DNA from: Thinopyrum elongatum
Lineage: Eukaryota; Streptophyta; Magnoliopsida; Poales; Poaceae
Assembly: GCA_011799875.1 (NCBI GenBank)
Contig: CM022303.1
Span: 545,741,368 to 545,805,367, forward strand
Length of the DNA: 64,000 nucleotides
Direction: 5' to 3'
Under the pieces are notes generated by a model. The model was not told the origin of the DNA. It was given only the letters and a program-made list of their open reading frames with translations, and searched no databases. The first letter of the stretch is position 1. Each line of letters opens with the position of its first letter. This document shows positions 45,891 to 59,079 of the stretch, piece after piece. Position numbers and translations under genes: made by a program.

Positions 45891-46489
45891 CGACTGCCTA
45901 TAGGAATCCCCCTTTCCAACTCCTTTGCCGAAGTTGAGTCTAGTACTTGAAAACTGTTTTACTAACTTGGCTGTGTGGCTTACGGGCCCACGTCGCCAAA
46001 TGGGTGGTATTAGGATCTTTTACTCCTCGACCTTTACTCTAGGACTCTGATCTCTCTTCTACTCGGGTTAAAATTTTACTAACTCCAACATTAGGTTCTC
46101 GTGATCACATCCACCCGGTGTTTTGAAATTTCCCCCTTCCTTCAAGATTGCGAGTCAGGTTCTGCTTGCAGGATCCTTTTATCGAGGGCACCCTGTGTTG
46201 TCACTTGCAGACTCCTCGCTCCAATAGTTTTCTCCGACGTTGATGTAGCCTTTGCTATGTCTCATTGTGTACTTCCTTGCTGCGTGCCTGCGCGCCGCCT
46301 AGTTGTCTAGCCTTCCCCTTTCAGCTGTCGTATTGCCGGATTGTAATCGAGGCTATGTGTGGATTCGAACGTCTGGTGCGAATATGATGAAGTATCTACT
46401 GCACCTCCTTCTGTTGTGCGTGTTACTTCATGAATCATTCCATACACCTGCAGTTCTTCTTGCTAAACTGCCCCTGTTGATTTGGCAGG

Positions 46490-47197
46490 ATGGCTGACGA
46501 TCCTCCACCTCCACCTTATATTGCCGCAATGATGCAGTAATTTGAACTGAACCGTCAGGTTATGACCGGGATATTAGCTCAGTTCCCAAACCAGAATGCT
46601 TATCAACAGCCTACACCAATAACTCTGCCAGAATTCGTGCGCCTCAATCCATCCACTTTTCGCAGCTCGACTGATCCAATGGATGCTGATGATTGGCTCC
46701 GTGACATTGCCTTTCAGATGAAGTCGGCCAATGTTATCCCTGACAATTACGTCACCTATGCAACATATCACCTGAGGGGATCAGCTGCTCAATGGTGGGA
46801 AAACCACAAGGGTATGTTGCCTGCTGAAACAATAACCACTTGGCAGGAATTTCAGCCAGCTTTTCGTGCATGGTACATTCCTCAAGGTCTGATGGACCAG
46901 AAGAAGCAGGAGTTCCGCAAACTCTCACAGGGAAAAATGACTGTGAATGAATATCAGAGGAAATTTCTCGAACTATCCCGCTATGCTGCGGATGACGTCG
47001 ACACCGACACTTGCAAGCAGGAGAAATTCCGTGAAGGACTACGTACTGATATAAAACTTGCAATTGCTGTCCATGATTTCACAGATTTCGCAACGCTTGT
47101 CAGCAAATCTTTCCAAGTTGAAACAGCTCTGACTGAGTACCAGGAGTCGCTCAAGCGTACTCGAGATGTCGGCTCGTCTTCCGGTCGACCTACTTAG
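46490..47197 (+). pseudogene. Gag of the chromovirus
   Basis: Preferred start ATG 46490 (MADDPPPPPYIAAMMQ), stopped by TAA 46538 and then open from there. The Gag domain (RLNPSTFRSSTDPMDADDWL, then AAQWWENH, then EFRKLSQGKMTVNEYQRKF) fills residues ~45-200. A TAG ends it at 47195. The usual CCHC zinc knuckle between Gag and protease is not visible in the following 250 bp, so either it was deleted or it has decayed. Confidence 0.8.
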
Positions 47198-50100
47198 AAA
47201 TGTCGAGTCTGGATCCCACACAATATTCATCAACGACCTGCTCCAACACCAAGGCCGTCATATGTTGCACCTCGTTTGCCTTCACCGCCGAGATAGCTTA
47301 CGGTTCATGATAGACCACGTGATGCTATGGCTTCTCATCAGGTTGTACCACATCCTCCTAATGGTCGTAAGAAGAGTTGTCGAAACCGCCGATTCAGAAA
47401 CCGTAATACCATACCGTCTGCTGTTGTACTTGGCCATGCCAATCACGTCAATGCTGAAAAGGCTCAGAAGGAACCGACTATAGTGCTGGGAACACTCTCT
47501 GTGAATTCAGAACCAGCCTCTATTCTCTTTGATTCAGGAGCATCGCATGCTTTTGTTTCCCAACAATTTGCTCAGTCACATGAGTTATACCTGGAAGAAT
47601 TACCCACTCCTCTAATGGTTCAGTCCCCGAGATCCAAGTGGCAAACCACAATGTTAAGCCCTCACAACCACATCGAGATTGGAGGTCTACTTTTTCCGGT
47701 TTCTCTCATTGTACTTGGACCTTCCGACATAGACATTATTCTCGGTATGGACTGGTTGACAGCCCATAATGCTTTGATTGATTGCGCTACTAAGACAGTC
47801 CAGCTCACACACCCTTCTGGTCAGGTGATCAAATACTCAGCCCGAATAGCTCAAGATGCTGAGAGCTAGATTTATGTTCTGAATGCATTGAACGCTTCAC
47901 CTCTTGAAGGCATCGAGAACGTTCCAGTTGTTCATGATTTCCAAGATGTATTTCCAGAAGAACTTCCAGGAATACCCCCTGCTAGAGCTGTCGAGTTTGT
48001 CATCGACTTGAAACCTCGCACAACTCCTATTGCGAAGCGTCCTTATAAAATGCCTCCGCATCATCTTCTCGAGCTTAAGGAAGAAATCGACACGTCACTT
48101 AAGAAAGGTTTCATCCGTCCCAGTTCCTCTGCTTGGGGAGCACCTTCACTCTTCGTTAAGAAGAAGGATGGAACTAACCGATTGGTTCAGGATTATCGGC
48201 CCATTAACCAAGCAACAATTCAAAACAAATATCCGCTTCCTCAGTTCAATGATTTGTATGATCAGCTTGCTGGATCATCGGTGTTTTCTAAACTCGACTT
48301 GAGGTTGGGTTATCATCAGATCCGTGTTCGTAAAGAGGATATTCCAAAGACTGCATTTGTTACTCGCTACGGCTCTTATGAGTACACTGTCATGTCATTT
48401 GGTTTAACAAATGCTCCAGCCACATTCTCCCGTCTGATGAATTACATCTTCATGGATTACCTCGACAAGTTCGTCGTGGTATATCTGGATGATATTCTAG
48501 TTTATTCGAAGAATAAAGAAGAACATGCTGAACACCTCCGTCTTGTACTGGAAAGACTCCGAGAACACCAGCTGTATGCCAAATACTCCAAATGTGAATT
48601 CTGGCTTTCTGAAGTAACCTACCTTGGTCATGTAATTTCCAAGGATGGAATTGCTGTTAACCCAGAACGAGTTCAGGCTATTCTGGACAGGACTCCTCGA
48701 AAGAACGTCAAGCAAGTCAGAAGTTTTCTCGGCCTTGCAAGTTATTGCCGTCGTTTTGTCGAGAATTTTTCAAAGATTGCCAAGCCTTTGACTGATCTGC
48801 TTCACAAAGGCGTTAAGTTCGAATGGACCGAAAAATGCTAGGAAAGTTTTTAAACACTCAAAGACAAGCTGACATCTGCCCCAGTACTTGCTCCACCAGA
48901 TTCACGCAAAGACTTCGTGATTTATTGTGACGCATCCCGTGAAGGATTAGGCTGTGTCCTAATGCAAGAGCGTAAAGTGATTGCTTATGGCTCTCATCAG
49001 TTGCGCCCACATGAAGAGAATTATCCGGTACATGATCTAGAACTAGCTGCCATGATCTATGCACTGCAGTTGTGGCGACATTACCTTCTCGGTAATCGTT
49101 GCGAGATATACACGGATCATAAAAGTCTGAAGTACTTGTTCACTCAGCCATCTCTAAACCTCCGTCAGCAAAGATGGATGGAGGCCTTCGCGGACTATGA
49201 TTTGGGTATTTCCTATACCCCTGGCAAGGCTAACGTGATGGCTGATGCCTTAAGCCGCAAGTCCTATTGCGACAACCTCATGGTTAGACGAGCTCAACCT
49301 CGTCTTTTTGAAGAACTGCGCAAGCTGAATCTCCGTATTGTTCCACAGGGTTCTCTTAATAACCTTGTGATACAACCAGATCTTGAGAAAGCTGTTAAGG
49401 ATGCGCAAGCTAAAGATGCTGAAATTGATCTGATGAAGAAAGACCTTCACCTTGTAAAGTACAAGGATTTCTCGCTGTCTGAAGATGGAACCTTGTATTT
49501 CAGGAACCGCATTGTCGTACCTCGCTTCGAGCTTATGACTGACAAAGTCATGAAGGAGGCACATGATACCCCGTTGTCTATTCATCCGGGTAGCACCAAG
49601 ATGTATCGTGATCTCCGTCAAAGGTACTGGTGGTCTAAAATGAAGCAGGACATTGCTTGTTATGTTGCTGAATGTGATGTTTGCCGTCGCGTTAAAGCAG
49701 AACATCAGAAACTAGCTAGAATTCTGCAACCGCTTCCTATTCCTCTATGGAAATGGGATAATGTTCAGATGGATTTCATTACAGGACTTCCCAGGTCACA
49801 GAAGGGTCACGATGCTATTCTTGTAGTCGTTGATCAACTTTCTAAAGTTGCACACTTTCTGCCTGTCAAAGAGACTACCACTGCTAGTCAGTTAGCAGAG
49901 TTGTATATCTCCAGAATTGTTTCACTCCACGGTATTCCGAAGGAGATCAGTTTGGACCGTGGCGGTCTTTTCACCTCCAAGTTCTGGGAAAGTTTCCAAG
50001 AAGCTATGGGAACTCATATTACCTGGAGTTCAGCTTATCATCCCCAATCTCAAGGCCAAGTCGAGCGAGTCAATCAAGTGCTTGAAGACATGCTTCGGGC

Positions 50101-50821
50101 TTGTGTTATATCGTTTGGCAAGAAGTGGGAAGAATCTCTTCCATATGCCGAGTTCTCTTATAACAACAACTATCAAGCCAGTTTGAAAATGCCCCCCTTC
50201 GAAGTACTCTATGGACGCAAGTGTCGAATCCCTCTGAATTGGTCAGAAACTGGGGAACGACCGCTCGTGGGTCCGGATATTATTCAACACGCCGAAGAAC
50301 AAGTCCGTATTGTCCGGGAAAATCTCAAGGCGGCTCAGGACCGCCAGAAGAGCAACTATGATCGCAAACGATGGGGTTTGACTTATCAACCTAGTGATCA
50401 AGCTTATCTGTGTGTCACTCCTATGAAGGGTACACACCGTTTTGGAATCAAGGGCAAGCTAGCTCCACGCTACATTGGTCCTTTCCGCATTGTTGCTAGA
50501 CGTGGTCAAGTGGCATATAAATTGGAGTTGCCGGCGCAATTCTCTCATATCCACGACGTCTTCCATGTGTCGCAACTTCGTCGTTGCTTCAAGGAATCTC
50601 CGCACCGAGTTGTGGATCACGAGATGCTCAAACTGCATGATGACCTTTCATATAAGGAGCATCCGATCCACATTCTCGATGAAGCTGAACGTCGGACCCG
50701 TCAAAAGGTTACCAAGTTCCTCAAAGTGAAGTGGTCAAATCATACTGAAGATGAAGCCACTTGGGAACGCGAGGATAATCTTCGTGCGGAATACCCCGAA
50801 CTTTTTCCTTCTACCTCTTAA
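47198..50821 (+). pseudogene. Pol of the chromovirus (PR-RT-RH-INT-chromodomain)
   Basis: Same frame as gag throughout. Protease at ~47510 (ILFDSGASHAFVS). RT ~47960-48640 with [19 protein letters not shown] and the intact YLDD box. RNase H ~48920-49270 (YCDASREGLGCVLM, TDHKSLKYL). Integrase: zinc-binding H/C residues ~49560-49700, then MDFITGLPRSQKG, a second Asp in LDRGGLFTSKFW, and Glu in SQGQVERVNQ. C-terminus ~50680-50800 is chromodomain-like (KVKWSNHTEDEATWERE). Stops: TAG 47294, TAG 47867, TAG 48839, TAA 48851. The integrase reading from 48917 to 50821 is uninterrupted. Confidence 0.9.
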
Positions 50822-50857
50822 TTCTCGGGACGAGAATTCTTGTTAGTAGAGGAGATT

Positions 50858-53800
50858 TGTAACACGCCATGTATTAAGCTACAGTGATCACCCTTTTGAT
50901 TATGCCATGTCATCATGATCAACAGTGCTTAATCATCATTAGTATCATATATCTTTTCAAATTCAAATTCAAATGGAAATTCAAACTGAAAGTGGAAAAT
51001 AAAAGTTGTTCAACATAGAAACTAAAATGTTCATTAAATGGCTAATATTCCAGAGACCATTCTAAAATTATAACCAACAATTAATAAATTAATTAGGTGA
51101 CTCTAACATTACCAAAACAGCAAGGTTTAATACATTTTATTTAATATAAAATTTGTGTGAACTCCGTTTGTCTCCAAAACAATTTTTGGCAGTTGTAGAT
51201 ATTACATGGCATCTAATGGGCTAGGTCACTAATTTGGTAAAAGTCATATGGTGGCCTAACTATTTACAAAACAGAGTATAGGAATAAATAAAAAGAAAAA
51301 AAGGGACAAAAGGAAATAAAAGAAAAAGAAAAAGAAAAAGAAAACAAAAGACCCCCCCGGGCCTCGGCCCTGGCCGCAACCAGCCAGGCCGGCCCAGCCA
51401 CCTTTCCTTAACTCCCCTCCCCGATCCACCCCAAACCCTAGCCGCTAACCAGCACCCCCCACTCCCCACTCGCTCCTCTCCCCGCCCCTGACCCCGTCGC
51501 CGATCCCCTCGCCACCCGCCGTCGCCACCGCCGCTCGTCATCGCCGGTGCCGCCCGTTGCCTGCAGCCGCCCTGTCCGTGAGCCCCGGCCGCATCCGTCC
51601 GCTCCCCGGGGCCACCGCCCCGAAGTCGCCGAACCCATCGCCCGTCGCCGCCCCGACGCCGTTCGCCGTCAGTTCCGACGCCGACGAACCTCCCCGAGCC
51701 CACTGCCGTCCCCCTACAGCTCCTCTGTGAGCACCCCCGTCCGTTCCCCTCTGATTCCCCTAGTTCTCGTCACCGTAGATCGCCACCGCGCGCGCGCCCG
51801 AGAGCCCGCCACCTCGCCGCTCGCCTCGCCAGTCCCGCGCCGCTCGCTCGGGCCGGCCCACTGCCTGCGCTCGCCCCGCCAACCGTGTCCGGCCACCCAC
51901 CTAAGCCCATCGCCGCTCGCCGCTGGTCGCCGCCCTGCCGCCGCTGCACGCCACTCCGCCCGACGCTCTTCCGACGACCCCCTCACGGGCCGCCTCTCTG
52001 CCGAGCCCCCTGGCTCTGGCCGCCGGCGCCGACGTGCGTCGTGCGGGCCCAGCGCCCCCTCGGGCGCTCACACCGCTGCCCGCCCCGCCCCGCTATGCCC
52101 CCTAGGCCACTGACACGAGGGGCCCACGCCCCTGAGAACAAAATAATAATAATAATAATAATAATATAAATAATTAAAATAAATATTAACTAATTAGTTA
52201 ATTAAATAGTTAATTAATTCTGTTTAATTAATCTAATTAATTAGTTAGTCTAATTAAACAATAATTAAATTAACTAAACCCTAATTAAAATAAACTGACA
52301 CTGACAGGTGGGACCCACACGTCAGATTGACCCAGTCAACGTACTGTTGACTGCTGACATCATGATGATGTCAGCATACACTGTTTTGGATAATTCGAAT
52401 TTAAATGATTAAATAAATTCCAGAAAATCAATAAAACTTTAGAAAATTATATCTTTTAATCCGTAACTCCGATGGAAATAATTTATATATGAAAAATGAT
52501 CAGGAAAATGAGACGAATCCGAATACGCTACCCACATACCTGTTAGTTGCCTCTAACTATCTGAACATGCAACTTTTTGCCTGTTTTAGATAGATGAATA
52601 GTGCATGACTTTAATAAAATAATTCCAAACAAATTCCTAAAATAACTAAATGACTTTGACATGTCTTCAGGCAACCCTGCACTGCACGTTAGCATAGCCT
52701 GCTCTGTGTTGCTTATGTTTGCTCTATATTTATACTGTTTTCTCCCCCTCTTCTCTCTCGTTAGACCCCGACGCAGTTCCCGGTACCGCCACAGCTCCGG
52801 AGCCCGACGCCACCGTTGACGACCTTGCCCTTGCCGCCGAGCAACTAGGCAAGCCCCCCCTTTGATCATCCCGATATCGCCCATTCTAATTTCTCATGCT
52901 TGCATTAGAATTGCTGCTGCTGCTGCTTTACCTATTCTGATGCATAGCCTGTTTATTGTAACCTGCTGTTGATAATTACCTGCATATCCTAAACTGCTTA
53001 GTTTAGGCTGGGTAGAGACCTATCAGTGACCCCACTTATCCTGACTGCCCCGCTGGATAATCCGAAGACCTGATCAACGGGATTGAAGACCAGGCCCCGA
53101 CACCGCACATCTCCCCCCTTAGTTGTAACGACACTGCAGCGTTACTATCGAGTGCCGAGGGTGATACCTCGTGTAGCACTTCTGATATTAACTCTGTAGA
53201 GTAGCTATTCGGTCGTGGTCATCGAGGGTGATTCCTCCTTCACCACTTCCGGTAACGACGCTGTCGTGCAGCACATCAACTGTGAACCCATCGAGGGTGA
53301 TTCCTCCGAGTTCACCTTGACGGATACATCAAGTAGGAATCCAACGAGGGTGATACCTCAGATTCCCATGATGTTATGGACACACGGATACTTGGACATT
53401 ACACTGTTACTTGGATAGGCGGGTCGACCCTGAGGGGTACCCGCGTGCGCCTGAGAGGCGAGTGTTGTGAAGACGGGTGCCTGTATGGTGCCCGAGTGAT
53501 GAATACGAGGCGCGGCCGGGCATTCTTGGCCCTTGCCGCTAGTCCTCGAGACGGGGCGACGGGGTAACATATTTCGTGAATCTCTGCTCATTACCGCAAG
53601 CCCTAGTCCACTAACGATTTGGATATTTGATCCGAGCAGGCCTCTGGCCTGATAGCACTAACCATCACGTGGGCATAGTATGGGCGTTCTGCATCGTAGC
53701 ATCAGCCAAAAGTTCTGTCAGACGTCCAGTTCAGCATTGTGGCACGGTCGGATCGTACCGACCATCCGAGGTGGTGCTGGTATCCACCCTGCACACAACG

Positions 53801-54853
53801 ACCCGGACTGCACATGGCGATGGCCCAAGACCCCTGAGTGCTTAGGATGTAGACCGGCGGGGACCTCTCTGCTGAGCTGTAGGTAGGGCTACGGTGTATC
53901 GTTTGGCCGAGGCCGGGCATGACCCAGGAAAGTGTGTCCGGCCGGAGTTAATCGAGCGTGTTGGGTAAGTTGGTGCACCCCTGCAGGGAAGAAAATTTCT
54001 ATCGATAGCCGGTCCTACGGTAAAGGACACTCGGAGTTGTATCCCGATCGATACAGCTAGAAGTTGAGATGAGACCTGGATATGAGGCTCTGGGATTGCT
54101 TCTCGCCGGGAGTCAAGAAGGGATCTCAAGATGAGGTTGATGACTGTATGGCTCTGGGATTGCTTTCTCGCAGGGAGTCGAGAAAGGATCTCTGGGTGAG
54201 GTTGAGACTTAATGGTACTGCTACATTATATGGTACTGTTCTACTCTCTTCTATTGCTGCAAGACCTCTGAAGATGCTAGTCTTCGATAGGACTATGCCT
54301 TCTCTCTATTCTGGCATATCTGCAGCCCAGTCCACATATACAGCCTTCCTTTGATAATGTTGCATATGTAGTGTAGATCCTTGCTTGCTGAGTACTTCTG
54401 AGTACTCACGGTTGCTTTGTTTTCCTTTTCTCCCCATATCAGTTTGTTGTGACCAGAGGACGGAGCCCCCTGAGACAGATGCCCCGTCGATCGACTACTT
54501 CTACTACCCCGAGGATGGTTACTGCTACGAGCTGACGGACGACCGGGAGTAGGTTCGGAGGGTCCCAGGCAGGAGGCCTGCGCCTTTCGATCGTAGTGTT
54601 TTATTTTACCCCGCCTTTCTAAAGGCCTTTCTGTTTCTGTTTCATATCTATACTCAGATATCTGATGCTTTCACTGACGCTTGTATGCGAGCTTTTGTAT
54701 TCGAGCCCTCGAGGCCCCTGGCTTGTAATATAAAGCTTGTATGACTTGATTTATGTTTTAGAGTTGTGTTGTGATATCTTCCCGTGAGTCCTTAGGCTTG
54801 ATCGTGTGCATTTGTGTGTATGATTAGTGCACGATTGAGCCGGGGGTGTCACA
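50858..54853 (+). repeat. 3' LTR of the chromovirus (3996 bp)
   Basis: Follows a purine-rich tract AGTAGAGGAGATT (PPT, 50845-50857). Matches 41898-45875. Differences include a 12-bp insertion near 50973, a longer (AAT)n run and scattered substitutions. Same internal repeats: 53156-53359 and 54086-54207. Confidence 0.9.
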
Positions 54854-54858
54854 GCTGG

Positions 54859-56815
54859 TTTCTATAGGAGGTTTATTAAAGACTTCTCTAAAATTTCTAG
54901 GTCTCTCATAAATCTCTTGCAAAAAGATGTTCCTTTTGTTTTTGATGATGATTGTGTAGAAGCATTTGAAATAATTAAAAAGGCCTTGATTTCTGCACCT
55001 ATTATTCAGCCACCTGATTGGAATTTACCCTTTGAAATTATGTGTGATGCTAGTGATTATGCTGTTGGGGCTGTTCTAGGGCAAAGAGTTGATAAGAAAT
55101 TAAATGTTATTCATTATGCTAGTAAAACTCTAGACAGTGCCTAGAGGAATTATGCTACAACTGAAAAAGAATTTTTAGCAATTGTCTTTGCTTGTGATAA
55201 GTTCAGATCTTATATTGTTGATTCCAAAGTAACTATTCACATTGATCATGCTGCTATTAAATATCTTATGGAAAAGAAAGATGCTAAACCTAGACTTATT
55301 TGATGGGTTCTCTTGCTACAAGAATTTGATTTGCATATTATTGATAGAAAGGGAGCTGAGAACCCCGTTGCAGACAACTTGTCTAGATTAGAAAATGTTC
55401 TTGATGACCCACTGCCTATTGATGATAGCTTTCCTGATGAGTAATTAGTTGTCATAAATGCTTCTCGTAATACTCCATGGTATGCTGATTATGCTAATTA
55501 CATTGTTGCTAAATTTATACCACCTAGTTTCACATGCCAGCAAAAGAAAAAGTTTTTCTATGATTTAAGACATTACTTTTGGGATGACCCACACCTTTAT
55601 AAAGAAGGAGTAGATGGTGTTATTAGACGTTGTGTACCTGAGCATGAACAGGAACATATCCTACGCAAGTGCCACTCCGAGTCTTACGGAGGACACCACG
55701 CTGGAGATAGAACTGCACACAAGGTATTGCAATCTGGTTTTTATTGGCCTACTCTCTTCAAGGATGCTCGTAAGTTTGTCTTGTCTTGTGATGAATGCCA
55801 GGGAATTGGTAATATTAGTAGACGTCAGGAAATGCCTATGAATTATTCACTTGTTATTGAACCATTTGATGTTTGGGGCTTTGATTATATGGGACCTTTT
55901 CCTTCCTGTAATGGGTATACACATATTTTAGTTGCTGTTGATTCCATTACTAAGTGGGTAGAAGCTATTCCAACTAGAAGTGCTGATCATAACACCTCTA
56001 TTAAGATGCTTAAAGAAGTTATTTTTCCGAGGTTTGGAGTCCCTAGATATTTAATGACTGATGGTGGTTCACATTTTATTCATGGTGCTTTCCGTAAAAT
56101 GCTTGCTAAGTATGATGTTAACCATAGAATTGCATCTCCATATCATCCTCAGTCTAGTGGTCAAGTAGAATTGAGCAATAGAGAAATTAAATTGATTTTG
56201 CAAAAGACTATTAATAAATCTAGAAAGAATTGGTGTAAGAAACTTGATGATGCATTATGGGCTTATAGAACTGCTTATAAAAACCCTATGGGTATGTCTC
56301 CATATAAAATGATTTATGGAAAGGCTTGTCACTTACCTGTTGAATTAGAACATAAAGCTTATTGGGCAATTAAAGAGCTCAACTATGATTTCAAACTTGC
56401 CAGTGAGAAGAGGTTATTTGACATAAGCTCGCTTGATGAATGGAGAACCCAAGCCTATGAGAATGCCAAGTTGTTTAAAGAAAAAGTTAAAATATGGCAT
56501 GACAAAATGATACAAAAGCGTGAGTTTAATGTAGGTGATCATGTTTTGCTATACAACTCTCGTTTAAGATTTTTTGCAGGGAAGCTTCTCTCTAAATGGG
56601 AAGGTCCTTACATTATCGAGGAGGTCTGTCGTTCTGGTGCCATCAAAATCAACAACGCCGAAGTCACAAATCCGAAGGTGGTAAACGGTCAAAGAATCAA
56701 ACATTATATCTCAGGTACTCGCATAAATGTTGAGACCAATATTATTGACACTGTAACACCGGAGGAGTACATAAGGGACACTTTCCAGAACATTTTAGAC
56801 TCCGAAAAGGAATAG
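54859..56815 (+). pseudogene. Gag-pol of the Fatima-type element, part 2 (RH, INT)
   Basis: Resumes the frame with FYRRFIKDFSKISRSL. RNase H ~54950-55420 ([46 protein letters not shown]), with stops TAG 55142 and TGA 55301, and TAA 55442 at the linker. Integrase: zinc-binding region ~55640-55800 ([24 protein letters not shown]), core with [17 protein letters not shown] and [11 protein letters not shown], so the D, D and E residues are kept. C-terminus ends ..ILDSEKE at 56815. The integrase part is open. Confidence 0.85.
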
Positions 56816-57148
56816 GTATGTGGTACGGTAAGTAAACCGACTCCAAAATGTTTCCAATGATAATTTTTCTCCATTTTGGAATATTTAAAAAATTAGGAAA
56901 ATTAAAATAGTCCGAAAGAGACACGACGCGTCCACAAGGGTGGAGGGCGCGCCCTACCCCCCTGGGCGCGCCCCCGACCTTTTGGCTACCTCGTGTGCCC
57001 TCCGAACTCCGTTTTCTTGTGCAATACTTCTTTTGGTCGGTAAAAATTCATTATACAATCTCCCAAAGGTTTTGACCACCGTACCACGACAAAATCCTCT
57101 GTTTTTGTTTTGAGCTGTTTCCTACCAGAGTTTTCAAGGCCAGACATC
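56816..57148 (+). other. LTR-like module upstream of the post-pol ORF
   Basis: No ORF. Bases 56931-56973 (CCACAAGGGTGGAGGGCGCG.. to GGGCGCGCCCCC) closely match the LTR of the same element at 37769-37812. It then runs into leader-like sequence before ATG 57149. Could be an internal promoter (inference). Confidence 0.5.
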
Positions 57149-57526
57149 ATGTCTTCCTCCTCCTTCAACAATGTGGATGACAATGCTTGGCTAATGAAGA
57201 TGGAGATTAGGAGAGAAGAACTTGGGGAAACCAACGAGGCTGATAAGATCAAGAAGGTCGCGGGAGATCAAGTTCCGGCAGTAGAAGAAGAAGACATCCT
57301 TCAACCATACTACAATAATCTTACCCCTACTGAAATTGAAGCTTTCAAGATTATTGAATTAGTTCGTGTGCAAAATAAATATCTTACTCACGAAAATATT
57401 TTGATGCAAGAGTACATCACCGCACTCAAGGGCATTATTCGTAAACTGGAGAATCTCCTACGCTCGATGTGTGGCACTACTTCATCAACAACTCCATCAT
57501 CACCACCTCCGAAGAAAGAGACATAA
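57149..57526 (+). CDS. Post-pol ORF of the Fatima-type element, 125 codons
   Basis: ATG 57149 (MSSSSFNNVDDNAWLMKMEI). Charged, with a long stretch from ~residue 60 to ~105 that looks helical or coiled-coil (LTPTEIEAFKIIELVRVQNK, LKGIIRKLENLLRSM), and a Ser/Thr/Pro-rich end. It occupies the place of the envelope-like ORF in some Athila elements, but has no signal peptide or membrane segment, so I do not call it Env. It is open although pol is not. Confidence 0.5.
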   Translation: MSSSSFNNVDDNAWLMKMEIRREELGETNEADKIKKVAGDQVPAVEEEDILQPYYNNLTPTEIEAFKIIELVRVQNKYLTHENILMQEYITALKGIIRKLENLLRSMCGTTSSTTPSSPPPKKET

Positions 57527-59065
57527 ATACATGGGTATGGGTACTCCCCTTGGCAACTGCCAAGCTTGGGGGAGGTGCCCCGGTATCGTATCACCATCAC
57601 ACCTTTACTTTTATCGCTTTTCTTAGTTCGATCCTTTTGGTTATATGTTGATCTAGTAGAATAAAGTTTTAGTATGATCTAGCTTTGAGTTTTGTTTTGA
57701 TATTCATCTATGTAATCGAGTCCTTGAGTTATATATAATAAAGAGTAGTTTTGAGTTGAGGGCTTTGTTTTCGTGCTATGATCTTGAGGGAATAAAATAA
57801 TAAAAAGAAATAAAAAGATCATATATTGATCTTATGGAGAGTAATGACTTCACATATAAAGACTATGATGAATAAAATTTGTTGGGAGTTGACAAACATA
57901 GTTTTGGTCATTGTTGCAATTAATAGGAAGTAATAAAGAAAGAGAGGCTTTACATATAAATATACTATCTTGGACATCTTTTGTAATTGTGAGCACTCAT
58001 TAAAATATGACATGCTAAAGAGTTGATGTTGGACAAGGAAGACAACATAATGGGTTATGTTTTCTTATATCCGAATAGAAGTTATATTGTCATGGATCCT
58101 CCAACATGTTGAGCTTGCCTTTCCCTCTCATGCTAGCCAAATTCTTTGCACCAAGTATAAATACTACTTGTGCTTCCAAACATCCCTAAACCCAGTTTTG
58201 CCATGACAGTCCACCATACCTACCTATGGATTGAGTAAGATCCTTCAAGTAAGTTGTCATTGGTGCAAGCAATAAAAATTGCTCTCTAAATATGTATGAT
58301 CTATTAGTGTGAAGAAAATAAGCTTTATACGAACTTGTGATATGGAAGAAATAAAAGTGACGGACTGCATAATAAAGGTCCTTATCACAAGCGGCAATAT
58401 AAAGTGACGTTCTTTTGCACTAAGATTTTGTGCATCCAACCATAAAAGCGCATGACAACCTCTGCTTCCCTCTGCGAAGGGCCTATACTTTACTTTTATC
58501 TTCTACCCTTATACAAGAGTCATGGTGATCTTCACCTTTCCTTTTTACACTTTTTCCTTTTGGCAAGCACTATGTGTTGGAGAAAGATCCAGATATATAT
58601 ATCCACTCGGATGTAGGTTATCATAAAGTACTATTGTTGACATTACCCTTGAGGTAAAAGGTTGGGAGGCGAAACTATAAGCCCCTATCTTTCTCTGTGT
58701 CCGATGGAAACTTTGAACCCATAAGTATCACGTGAGTGTTAGCAATTGTGAAAGACTAAATGATAGTTGAGTAGGTGGGCTTGCTGAAAAGCTCTTGAAT
58801 TGACTCTTTCCGATGTTATGATAAATTGCAATTGCTTCAATGACTGAGATCATAGTTTGTTAGTCTTCAATGAAGTTTTTGATTCATACTTTACCTTGTG
58901 AATGAATTGTTACTTTGGCATAAGAAATTATATGACAATATATGTGCTGTTCTAAAGATGATCATGATGCCCTCATGTCCGTATTTTATTTTATCGACAC
59001 CTCTATCTCTAAACATGTGGACATATTTTTCGATATCGGCTTTCGCTTGAGGACAAGCGAGGTCT
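57527..59065 (+). other. Non-coding 3' region of the Fatima-type element
   Basis: About 1.5 kb without a credible ORF. At 57562-57574 it carries AAGCTTGGGGGAG, identical to the PPT core at 59066-59078. Confidence 0.6.
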
Positions 59066-59079
59066 AAGCTTGGGGGAGT
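59066..59079 (+). other. Polypurine tract, Fatima-type element
   Basis: AAGCTTGGGGGAGT directly before the 3' LTR. Confidence 0.75.

Larger units (their letters stand above)
41898..54853 (+). mobile_element. Tekay/Del-type chromovirus with 4-kb LTRs
   Basis: Bounded by TGTAACACC and GGTGTCACA, flanked by the perfect TSD GCTGG (41893-41897 and 54854-54858). LTRs of 3978 and 3996 bp that differ at scattered sites, an initiator-Met tRNA PBS, gag-pol in a single frame and a C-terminal chromodomain-like tail that marks the Tekay/Del branch. Six in-frame stops but no frameshift. It is among the younger insertions, since nothing interrupts it. Confidence 0.9.

Noticed and set aside
51547..52113. 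Long GC-rich ORFs in the chromovirus LTRs (also 42462-43178)
   Set aside because: They lie in the LTR, occur in both LTR copies, overlap in several frames on both strands and give Pro/Arg/Ala low-complexity proteins. Base composition explains them.
57149..57526. Envelope protein for the post-pol ORF
   Set aside because: Position fits, but there is no signal peptide, transmembrane segment or cysteine pattern.
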